A stretch of DNA of 64,000 nt, taken from Halomonas sp. I5-271120 (GTDB lineage: Bacteria; Pseudomonadota; Gammaproteobacteria; Pseudomonadales; Halomonadaceae). This document shows, piece by piece, positions 25,388 through 32,464 of this stretch. Positions within the stretch are counted from its first letter, which is position 1. Each line of letters opens with the position of its first letter. Under the pieces are notes generated by a model, which saw nothing but the letters and a program-made list of their open reading frames with translations, did no database searches and was not told the DNA's origin. Both the position numbers and the translations under genes were made by a program. Location: NCBI RefSeq assembly GCF_030553075.1, contig NZ_CP130701.1, positions 868,001 through 932,000 of the forward strand. The letters run 5' to 3'.

Positions 25388-26175
25388 CCCAACACGACGA
25401 TCTCGACATGCTCGCCGCCGAGTACGCACTGGGCACCCTGGACGCCGATACCCGCGCCGACGTCGCCAGGCGGCGCCAGCAAGAGCCCGAACTGGAGGCG
25501 CTGATTCAGGCCTGGGAAGCGCGCCTCGCGCCCCTGGGCGACGAAGCAGTGCCGATCGCTCCCGGCCCCGAGCTCAAGGAAAGAATCGAACAGCGCATCC
25601 GGGCCATCGAAGCCGAGGCCCAGCGGCCGCAAGCCGAACAGGCACCGACCCAGAAACCTGAAAAGGCAGCGACGAGTGCGACTGCCCATTCCCAGGTCGT
25701 TGCCCTGCGGCGGCGGCTGGTCCGCTGGCAATGGAGCACCGGCCTTGCCACCGCCGCGGCCCTGGTGCTCGCCGTTATCCTGGCCGGCCCGCTGAACAAG
25801 GCGCCAAGCGATCCTTCGTTTGTGGCCGTGTTCCAGGAAGACGACCGCCAGCCGGCGTTCATGCTGTCCGTCGATCTTTCCAATAAGCAGTTGAACGTGC
25901 TGCCGGTGTCTGCTGAGCCGCTAGCCAACAAGTCCTATCAGCTGTGGATCAAGGACGACTCGCTGGGCCCCAACCCCCGCTCGGTGGGCGTGCTGAACGA
26001 CGACCTGAGCCTGGATGCCGGCGCCCTGCGCGACTATGACCCGGCGCTTCTGAAGCGCGCGACCTTCGGCATCAGCATCGAACCCAGCGGCGGTTCCCCC
26101 ACCGGCCAACCCACGGGCCCCGCTATTCACGGCTATCTCTACCCCACTGGCCAGGCCGGGGCTCAGCGGCTGTAA
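25384..26175 (+). CDS. Membrane-bound anti-sigma factor (RskA-type)
   Basis: 263 residues. The N-terminal cytoplasmic zinc-less anti-sigma part (LDMLAAEYALGTLDADTR) is followed by a charged linker, one membrane helix near residues 117-137 (TGLATAAALVLAVILAGPL), and a periplasmic RskA domain whose NKSYQLWIKDDSLGPNPRSV is the conserved core. RskA-type factors hold their sigma at the membrane until regulated proteolysis. The start overlaps the sigma stop codon. The exported protein gene downstream is a likely regulon member. Confidence 0.9.
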   Translation: MTQHDDLDMLAAEYALGTLDADTRADVARRRQQEPELEALIQAWEARLAPLGDEAVPIAPGPELKERIEQRIRAIEAEAQRPQAEQAPTQKPEKAATSATAHSQVVALRRRLVRWQWSTGLATAAALVLAVILAGPLNKAPSDPSFVAVFQEDDRQPAFMLSVDLSNKQLNVLPVSAEPLANKSYQLWIKDDSLGPNPRSVGVLNDDLSLDAGALRDYDPALLKRATFGISIEPSGGSPTGQPTGPAIHGYLYPTGQAGAQRL

Positions 26176-26192
26176 TTTTTTTCGATTGGCCT

Positions 26193-26220
26193 GAAACCCC
26201 GCGCACTCTCCTTGCGTAAC
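26193..26220 (+). promoter_or_regulatory. Candidate ECF-type promoter
   Basis: GAAACC (26193-26198) and CGTAAC (26215-26220) are separated by 16 bp, resembling the -35/-10 pattern of SigK/SigE-group ECF promoters. It lies directly after the sigma/anti-sigma pair and before the exported DUF7282-like gene. Assigned by pattern; a transcript start would be expected near 26227. Confidence 0.5.
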
Positions 26221-26230
26221 TACTTGCACG

Positions 26231-26258
26231 CCCACTTAAGCCACGAGGCTTAAGTGGG
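26231..26258 (+). promoter_or_regulatory. 5'-leader stem-loop
   Basis: A perfect 12-bp stem CCCACTTAAGCC / GGCTTAAGTGGG with ACGA loop. There is no U-tract, so it is not a normal terminator. If transcription starts at the ECF-like promoter just upstream, this hairpin would form the extreme 5' end of the message and could protect it from decay, or serve as a protein-binding site. Confidence 0.5.
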
Positions 26259-26298
26259 TGGTGACCAGATAGCGACGACAGACCAAGGAGAGAGAAAA

Positions 26299-26730
26299 AT
26301 GATCAACAAACTGATGGCAAGCGCCTTCGTATCCGTTTCTCTGCTCGCCGGTGCCGGCTTCGCACAGGCTGCCGACCATGGAGACATGCACCCGGGTGTA
26401 TGGGCCGATGATCAGTCCGTTTCAAGCGGCACCGTGACCGCAGAAAAAGTGATGGCCGGCGAAAACGGTTGGCTGGTCGTGCACCGTACCAACGAAGACA
26501 TGAAGCCAGGCCCGGTGGTCGGCTATGCACCGCTCAAGGAAGGCGAAAACATGGACGTGGCCGCAATACTTACCGAAGACGTCATGCCCGGCGATCACCT
26601 GATGCTGATGGTGCACAGCGAAGAAGGCGGCATGAAGACCGGCGCCTTTGAGTACACCCTGGGCGCCAAGGAAGACGGCCCGATCAAGATGGATGGCAAC
26701 CTGGTGATGAAGGTCATTACCGCCGAATAA
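26299..26730 (+). CDS. Small exported DUF7282-like protein
   Basis: 143 residues with a Sec signal peptide (cleavage near GFAQA-AD, residue 25). The mature chain is acidic and methionine/histidine rich near its start (DHGDMHPGVWADDQSV), then has a beta-rich body: VMAGENGWLVVHRTNEDMKP and HLMLMVHSEEGGMKTGAFEY. The layout resembles DUF7282, a domain common in surface proteins of halophiles; this is pattern recognition. It has an excellent ribosome site (AAGGAG) and its own terminator. It is a likely target of the upstream sigma factor. The His/Met residues would suit metal or oxidant contact, but that is speculation. Confidence 0.72.
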   Translation: MINKLMASAFVSVSLLAGAGFAQAADHGDMHPGVWADDQSVSSGTVTAEKVMAGENGWLVVHRTNEDMKPGPVVGYAPLKEGENMDVAAILTEDVMPGDHLMLMVHSEEGGMKTGAFEYTLGAKEDGPIKMDGNLVMKVITAE

Positions 26731-26755
26731 TTCCATCGTTTCATCGCGATATCTC

Positions 26756-26783
26756 GGGGCCGCCTTTAGCGGCCCCGTTTCGT
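26756..26783 (+). terminator. Terminator after the DUF7282-like gene
   Basis: GGGGCCGC and GCGGCCCC form an 8-bp stem around CTTTA, followed by GTTTCGTT. This is a conventional rho-independent terminator. Confidence 0.8.
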
Positions 26784-26918
26784 TGTCGCTTATCCCCTCT
26801 GCTTACCCCATTCCTCCGCTTGCCCCATTACTCTGCTTGCCAGATTCTTAGGCCCTACCAGCCGGCACGGCTTCAAGCAGGACCGATTCAGGCCAGCATC
26901 ATCATGGTTCGGATCGAC

Positions 26919-27728
26919 TCAGTTCATGGCCACCATGACCACCAGCACCAGCGTGAGCAACAGCAGGTATATCCTGGCATGAATGCGGTCGGGAATACGC
27001 CCGATCCATCGCGATCCCAGGCGGATACCGAGCCATGACCCTACCGCCAGTACCAGCAAGGCGCGCAGATCCACATAGCCCACATACCAGGCATCCAGCG
27101 CGGTATTGCTTGCTGGCAGCAGCATATAGGTCAGGGTGCCACTGACCGCCATTGGCAACGACAACGGATTGGCCATCGCCGTCGCGGCCGTCATGCTGGC
27201 GCCTCTGCGGCGCATGAGTGGCACGGTCATCACGCTCCCGCCGACGCCTAGAAAGGCCGCCACCGTGCCGATGAACGTACCGATCATCGCTGTCGCCGAG
27301 CGGCCCAGGGGACGCACCTCGCCACTCGCCTGATGGAGAAAACCGGGCAGCAGAATGGCATCCGCGATGGTCAGCGCCAGATAGCCGATGAACACCCAGC
27401 GCACCCAGTCTCCATTCAACGATACCGCCGCCGCTGCGCCTAGCACGGCACCGATCGCGATATAGCCCATCAACGGACGCACCAGATTCCATTGCACGGT
27501 GCGGCGCTGATGATGGCGCCATGTCGAGAGCGAAGTAGCGAAGATCATCAGCGCGGTCGAGGTAGCGACCGCAATATGCATGGCCGCCAGGCCAGCCGCG
27601 CTACCCGGCCCGTGGACGGTCATCAGCAAGATATACATCAAGGGAACGACCAGGAAACCGCCGCCGAAACCGAACAATACGGTGGTGACCCCTGCCAAAC
27701 CGCCGCAGAGAAGCAATATGCCATACAT
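26919..27728 (-). CDS. TauE/SafE-family sulfite/organic-anion permease
   Basis: 269 residues with eight membrane helices. The glycine-rich VLFGFGGGFLVVPLMYILLM of the first repeat and FLGVGGSVMTVPLMRRRGAS of the second repeat are the duplicated TauE motifs. These proteins move small anions such as sulfite, sulfoacetate or related compounds across the inner membrane. The ATG with AAGGAG 8 nt upstream was preferred over a longer frame. It stands alone, with no sulfur-metabolism genes nearby, so the substrate is open. Confidence 0.88.
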   Translation of the reverse strand: MYGILLLCGGLAGVTTVLFGFGGGFLVVPLMYILLMTVHGPGSAAGLAAMHIAVATSTALMIFATSLSTWRHHQRRTVQWNLVRPLMGYIAIGAVLGAAAAVSLNGDWVRWVFIGYLALTIADAILLPGFLHQASGEVRPLGRSATAMIGTFIGTVAAFLGVGGSVMTVPLMRRRGASMTAATAMANPLSLPMAVSGTLTYMLLPASNTALDAWYVGYVDLRALLVLAVGSWLGIRLGSRWIGRIPDRIHARIYLLLLTLVLVVMVAMN

Positions 27729-28041
27729 CGGCACTCTCCTTGTTGAGTTCAGCTTGTGGAGCTCAACCACGGAAACGATATTTACTCAGGCTCAAGGTGG
27801 CCTGCCCCAACACCAGGTAGCATCAGCGCTTGCGGGCATATCGAGAAAGCTTCGAGGCACCCCATGCCAGGAAGCCACTATGGCTGAAAAACCACTACGG
27901 CTGGAAAAGACGGGAGCTCTACCGGGCTATCAAGGCCCTACCAGGCCGGCCACCTTTGCGGCATAGACGTCCGATTCCGGCGAGTCTCGTGACCCTGGCG
28001 CGTTACACTAGCGGTGACAGCTCGGACACAGGAGCACCGAC
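27729..28041. other. Divergent intergenic region with a short tandem duplication
   Basis: This 313-bp gap lies between the TauE gene (minus) and the Ada-AlkA gene (plus). It contains two adjacent 17-bp copies, CCACTATGGCTGAAAAA (27875-27891) and CCACTACGGCTGGAAAA (27892-27908), differing at two positions. TACACT at 28004-28009 may be the -10 of the repair operon. I see no gene or clear Ada box. Confidence 0.4.
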
Positions 28042-29466
28042 ATGCTGGATTCCGCCGAGTGCCGTCAGGCCCGCCTGGCACGTGATGCCCGCTTCGACGG
28101 CCGCTTCGTGGTCGGGGTGACCACCACCGGCATCTACTGCCGGCCGATCTGCCCTGCCAGGCTGCCGCAGGAAGCTAACGTGCGCTACTTCGATGGCCCG
28201 CTGACCGCTGCCGAGGCGGGCTTCAGGCCCTGCCTGCGCTGCCGGCCGGATAGCGCCCCGGACTCCCCCGCCTGGCGTGGCACCCGTACCACGCTGGAAC
28301 GCGCCCTGCGGCTAATCGACGACGGCGCCCTACGCGATGGCTCGCTGGGTGATCTTTGCGAGCGCCTCGGCGTTGGCGAGCGTCACCTACGGCGGCTTTT
28401 CCAAGACGGATTCGGCGTCTCACCCAAGGCCTACGCCCAGTACCGCCAATGCCTGTTCGCCAAGCAGTTGCTGCACCAGACCGCACTGCCGATTACCGAC
28501 ATCGCCTACGCCAGCGGCTTTCGCAGCCTGCGACGCTTCAACGACGCTTTCGTGACCCGCATCGGCCTGGCGCCGCGGACGCTACGCCGCACGGCCAAGG
28601 GCAGTGGCGACGGCGGCCAATCCAGCCAGCCGCTGACGCTGTGGCTGGCCTATCGCCCGCCTTATGCCTGGTCGGCGATGCGCGACTTCCATGCCAGCCG
28701 CGCGATTCCCGGCCTGGAGTGGGTCGGCGACGACCACTATGGCCGGCATATTCGCTGGGGCGATGAGAAGGCCATCGCCAAGGGCTCCTTCACCGCCGAG
28801 CACGTACCGCAGCGACACGCCTTCCGGGTCCGGCTCGAGCTCGACGACCTGCACGCGCTATCGCCAGTGGTGAGGCACATTCGCCGGGTGCTGGACCTGG
28901 ACGCCGACACCGCCACCATCGAGGCCCACCTGGCCGACGCCTTTCCTGATCTCGCGCTTATCGAGGGACTCAGGCTACCCGGCCTCTGGTCGCCCTTCGA
29001 GGCCGGAGTACGCGCCATTCTCGGCCAGCAGGTCTCAACCGATGCCGCCCGGAGCCTGGTCACCCGGCTAGTAGAGGCCCTAGGCGAGCCGGCCGGCGAT
29101 CTAGGCCGGCACTTCCCGACGCCTACTGCCGTCGCCGAAAGTGAACTTAACGAACTGCGCATGCCCGGCGCCCGCAAGGCGACCCTCAAACGCCTCGCTA
29201 GCTGGTTCGTCGAGGGCAAGGCCGACGAAGACCCGTTGGCCTGGACGTCGTTCAAGGGCATCGGGCCCTGGACGGCCCATTATGCGGCGCTGCGCGGCAC
29301 CAGCGCCCCCGATATATGGCTGGACGGCGACGCCGGCGTGCGCCGCGCCCTACCCCGACTGGCGGGCGCCGACCCGGCCCGAGGGGCACCTTGGCGTAGC
29401 TACCTGACCCTGCAGCTATGGTCATCCAGCCCAGAAACCACGAGGAGCCAAGACAATGCACGATGA
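28042..29466 (+). CDS. Ada-AlkA fusion: methyl sensor and DNA-3-methyladenine glycosylase II
   Basis: 474 residues in three parts. Residues 1-75 are the Ada zinc domain with its four cysteines (GIYCRPICPAR and CLRCRPD), whose first cysteine accepts methyl groups from phosphotriesters. Residues 85-190 are an AraC helix-turn-helix. Residues 195-460 are AlkA, with the helix-hairpin-helix segment FKGIGPWTAHYAAL and the likely catalytic aspartate near 430 in WLDGDAGVRRAL. It both senses alkylation, presumably activating its own operon, and excises 3-methyladenine and related bases. The next gene, ogt, overlaps it by 11 bp. Confidence 0.92.
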   Translation: MLDSAECRQARLARDARFDGRFVVGVTTTGIYCRPICPARLPQEANVRYFDGPLTAAEAGFRPCLRCRPDSAPDSPAWRGTRTTLERALRLIDDGALRDGSLGDLCERLGVGERHLRRLFQDGFGVSPKAYAQYRQCLFAKQLLHQTALPITDIAYASGFRSLRRFNDAFVTRIGLAPRTLRRTAKGSGDGGQSSQPLTLWLAYRPPYAWSAMRDFHASRAIPGLEWVGDDHYGRHIRWGDEKAIAKGSFTAEHVPQRHAFRVRLELDDLHALSPVVRHIRRVLDLDADTATIEAHLADAFPDLALIEGLRLPGLWSPFEAGVRAILGQQVSTDAARSLVTRLVEALGEPAGDLGRHFPTPTAVAESELNELRMPGARKATLKRLASWFVEGKADEDPLAWTSFKGIGPWTAHYAALRGTSAPDIWLDGDAGVRRALPRLAGADPARGAPWRSYLTLQLWSSSPETTRSQDNAR

Positions 29467-29947
29467 CGCCCTGGACTATTTCTGCCCAACGGATGCCGAG
29501 AAGCTCGGCTTGATTCGCCTAAGCGCCTCCGACGCCGGGCTGACCGAGATCGCCTTCATCATGGAAGAAGATGAACCGGCCCGGCCCAACGCCCACACCG
29601 AGCAGGCCTGCGCCCAGCTTGCCGAATACTTCGAGGGCAGCCGCCAGACCTTCGAGCTGCCGCTGGCGCCGAAGGGCACCGACTTCCAATGCCGGGTCTG
29701 GCAGGCGCTGGCCGGCATTCCCTATGGCGAGACGCGCAGCTACGCCGAAATTGCCGAGCAGCTCGGCTGCAAGGGCGGGCAGCGCGCAGTGGGCGCGGCC
29801 AACGGCCGAAACCCGCTGGCCATCGTGGTGCCCTGCCACCGGGTGATCGGCAGCAACGGTCGCCTCACCGGGTACGCCGGCGGCATCGGCCGCAAGCAGT
29901 GGTTATTGGCGCATGAGAACGGCGAAACAGCCTTCTCAATCAGCTGA
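29456..29947 (+). CDS. ogt: Methylated-DNA-protein cysteine S-methyltransferase
   Basis: 163 residues. The active-site PCHRVIG motif, the preceding helix GAANGRNPLAIVV and the GRLTGYAGGIGRKQWLLAHE tail are complete, so the protein should directly remove O6-methyl groups from guanine, with irreversible self-methylation. It lacks an Ada N-terminal domain and is therefore the Ogt/AGT form. It starts inside the end of the Ada-AlkA gene (11 bp overlap), giving a two-gene adaptive-response unit. Confidence 0.93.
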   Translation: MHDDALDYFCPTDAEKLGLIRLSASDAGLTEIAFIMEEDEPARPNAHTEQACAQLAEYFEGSRQTFELPLAPKGTDFQCRVWQALAGIPYGETRSYAEIAEQLGCKGGQRAVGAANGRNPLAIVVPCHRVIGSNGRLTGYAGGIGRKQWLLAHENGETAFSIS

Positions 29948-30016
29948 GCCAAGCGCCCGGACCATAAGAGATAAAAGCGGGGTAAGTGACTACAATGTAC
30001 CGTCAGTGGGCTGCTA

Positions 30017-30439
30017 TCAGCCTACTTCCCAAGGGTTGATCGTCTCGACGCTCAACGCCTCGAAATCTTTAATGTTGCGTGTCGCCAACACCGCACCATG
30101 CTGGATGCAGATAGCCGCAATTTGCGCATCGGCCATGTGAACCTGCCTTCCTGCACTCTCGCTGGTAGCGACCTGCTCCGCGTAGTGAATCGCCGCCCCG
30201 CTATCGAACGGTAGGATGCGTCCTGAAAAATCCTCCTCGAACATGGCCGCCGCCATGGCGGCGAAGTCACGTTTGCGCCTGCCGTTGGGCAGGCGCTCGA
30301 TGCCGTAGAGAATTTCAGCGACTGTAATAGAGGAAATTGTCACGGAAATGGCATCCTGCCTATCCAGCCAGTCGACGACTCGGGCGTCGGGCTCAGGCCG
30401 CATCAGCTCGGATATCACATTGGTATCAAGAACAATCAT
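30017..30439 (-). CDS. PIN-domain toxin (VapC/FitB type)
   Basis: 140 residues. The acidic residues of the PIN nuclease are present: the aspartate in MIVLDTNVISE, the glutamate in VAEILYGIERLP, and the aspartate in HMADAQIAAI with a following LATRNIKDFEAL. PIN toxins cleave RNA, often tRNA, under divalent metal. The gene overlaps the antitoxin gene by 4 bp (ATGA). It is the first gene of the defence-rich stretch that ends at the tRNA at 37049. The NPWE C-terminus is typical of the FitB branch. Confidence 0.9.
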   Translation of the reverse strand: MIVLDTNVISELMRPEPDARVVDWLDRQDAISVTISSITVAEILYGIERLPNGRRKRDFAAMAAAMFEEDFSGRILPFDSGAAIHYAEQVATSESAGRQVHMADAQIAAICIQHGAVLATRNIKDFEALSVETINPWEVG

Positions 30440-30678
30440 GCACCAAAGCCCGGATCACGAGGCTTATCAGCCCTGGCTGGCACTTCCAGTTCGATACCCC
30501 CCGCCTCTGCGAATCGCTCACGTATTCGACTCCCTAGCCCCTTAGCTTGAGGCTGGCTCAAAGCAGTACGCAGAATGATGCGAACCTCCTCCTCCATGGA
30601 ATGGCCATGCTTAGCCGCCTCCATGCGAAGCTGGGCCTTCAACTGGTCGTCCAAGTTGCGGATAGTGATCGAAGCCAT
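30436..30678 (-). CDS. Ribbon-helix-helix antitoxin (FitA/VapB type)
   Basis: 80 residues. The N-terminal MASITIRNLDDQLKAQLRME is a classical Arc/FitA ribbon-helix-helix, which both binds the operator and dimerises. The C-terminal tail (residues 50-80) would wrap the PIN toxin. The ATG at MASIT was chosen because RHH antitoxins begin there and the longer frame is AT-rich promoter sequence. The stop overlaps the toxin start, so antitoxin is made first, as expected. Confidence 0.88.
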   Translation of the reverse strand: MASITIRNLDDQLKAQLRMEAAKHGHSMEEEVRIILRTALSQPQAKGLGSRIRERFAEAGGIELEVPARADKPRDPGFGA

Positions 30679-30826
30679 GTCAGACTCCCCGTGTGATTTC
30701 AATGCCATCAATGATAGCATCAAGTCAACGAGTGCGCCTATGCATGGCGATAGGTATCATGCTGGCCCTACATAGAAGCTTCGAGGGCAGGGAGACCTGT
30801 GCTCGCTGTTGGAGCATAAGGAACTC

Positions 30827-32464
30827 ATGAGCAAGTACGAAGGGCTAGATCGCGACACATTGATCCGCTTGCTAGAGCAGCGCGACCATGGACGCCAGCT
30901 AGGACTGGTGTGGGAGCGCGACGAAATAGATGCTGATCAGGCAATCAATGATGACTTCGTCGGCTTAAAACTTGATGCCGCTCTCTCTCATGGCGAAGCG
31001 CCTTGGGATAATCTGATTATCGAAGGTGATAATTACGATGCTCTTCGCGCCCTTCGTATGACCCACGCCGGCCGAATCCGCTGTATCTATATAGACCCGC
31101 CCTACAACACCGGAAATAAGGATTTCGTTTACAACGATCGATTTGTTGATAAGAACCATCGCTTTCGTCATTCGCTGTGGCTAGAATTCATGTATCACCG
31201 CTTGTTATTGGCGAAAGAACTATTGGCAGATGATGGCGTAATATTTGTTAGTATCGACGATAATGAGTTATTTCGGCTTGGCATGTTGATGGATCGAGTA
31301 TTTGGTGAAGGGAATTTCTTAGCCAACATCATCTGGCAAAAAGTTTACTCGCCAAAAAATTCAGCCCAGCATTTCTCAGATGACCATGAATACATTTTGG
31401 TTTACGCCAAGGAAAGTACTAAATGGCAGCCAAACCCTTTACCTAGAAATTCTGCTCAGAATAAAGCGTACAAAAACCCGGATAATGACCCACGTGGCCC
31501 GTGGAAGGCTGGTGACCTTTCCGCACGTAATCATTACAGCCTAGGCACTTACTCAATCACCTGTCCATCTGGCCGCGTAATACCAGAGCCGCCATCTGGT
31601 CGTTACTGGGTAATTTCAAAAGAAAAACTCAAAGCACTGGATGAAGACAACCGTATCTGGTGGGGCAAAGATGGCAACAACGTTCCGGCCGTAAAGCGTT
31701 TTCTCTCCGAGACGAAACAGGGTGTTGTCCCGCAGACTCTATGGACCTACCAAGAGGTCGGCCATACGCAAGATGCCAAAAAACAGCTTTTGGAAGTGAT
31801 CAAATTCCACACGTCGCAAGAGGTATTCTCTACTCCGAAGCCAGTCCAACTGATGGAACGCATCTTGCGAATCGCTTGTAACCCTGGCGATATCGTACTG
31901 GACTTCTTCGCAGGGTCGGGCACAACGGCACAAGCTGTCGCAAAGCTGAACGCAGAAGACAACGGCAAACGTCGCTTTATTCTGGTCAGCAACAGCGAAG
32001 CTACCGCAGATGCGCCCGAGAAAAACCTCTGCCGTGATGTTTGCGCCGAGCGAGTACGGCGTATTATGGGCGGCTATACCAATGCCAAAGGAGAAGATGT
32101 CGAGGGATTGGGTGGCAGCTTTGCCTACCTACGTAGCCGCCAAGTGCCAATGCATAGGCTACCGACCAAAATCGCTCACGATGAAGTTTGGCATGCCTTG
32201 CAACTGCTGCATGGAGCGTCACTTCAACCTTGGATAGACAGCGGCTTTCAAGCCACCGAAGCCCATGATGGCTGGGTCGCCTATCTGGCGGATCAGAAAG
32301 CAGCCAGTATCGAGCGCCTAGAGACTTGGCTGGAAAAAGCCAAGCCAATACGTGGGCGAGTCTATAGTTGGTCGCCAGAACGCTTCGAGACGCAGGCGCC
32401 ACTGCTCGACTGGCCAAGAATCCCCGATGCCTTACAAGCCCGTTTCAGCAGAAGGAAGCGATAA
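30827..32464 (+). CDS. Type III restriction-modification DNA methyltransferase (Mod)
   Basis: 545 residues. Adenine-methyltransferase motif IV DPPY (residues 90-93, in YIDPPYNTGNKDF) precedes the SAM-binding motif DFFAGSGTT (residues 359-367), the beta-class order, with the target-recognition region between them. Type III Mod subunits set the sequence specificity of the complex. The start uses AAGGA just upstream; an in-frame TTG 18 bp earlier is possible. The Res gene begins at the last base of its stop codon (TAATG). Composition is clearly AT-richer than the flanking chromosome, indicating acquisition. Confidence 0.93.
   Translation: MSKYEGLDRDTLIRLLEQRDHGRQLGLVWERDEIDADQAINDDFVGLKLDAALSHGEAPWDNLIIEGDNYDALRALRMTHAGRIRCIYIDPPYNTGNKDFVYNDRFVDKNHRFRHSLWLEFMYHRLLLAKELLADDGVIFVSIDDNELFRLGMLMDRVFGEGNFLANIIWQKVYSPKNSAQHFSDDHEYILVYAKESTKWQPNPLPRNSAQNKAYKNPDNDPRGPWKAGDLSARNHYSLGTYSITCPSGRVIPEPPSGRYWVISKEKLKALDEDNRIWWGKDGNNVPAVKRFLSETKQGVVPQTLWTYQEVGHTQDAKKQLLEVIKFHTSQEVFSTPKPVQLMERILRIACNPGDIVLDFFAGSGTTAQAVAKLNAEDNGKRRFILVSNSEATADAPEKNLCRDVCAERVRRIMGGYTNAKGEDVEGLGGSFAYLRSRQVPMHRLPTKIAHDEVWHALQLLHGASLQPWIDSGFQATEAHDGWVAYLADQKAASIERLETWLEKAKPIRGRVYSWSPERFETQAPLLDWPRIPDALQARFSRRKR

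Noticed and set aside
29948..30016. Search for a direct repeat of the tRNA 3' end (att site) at the left side of the defence island
   Set aside because: No convincing match to the last 20 nt of the tRNA at 37049-37125 was found, so no attachment site is claimed.
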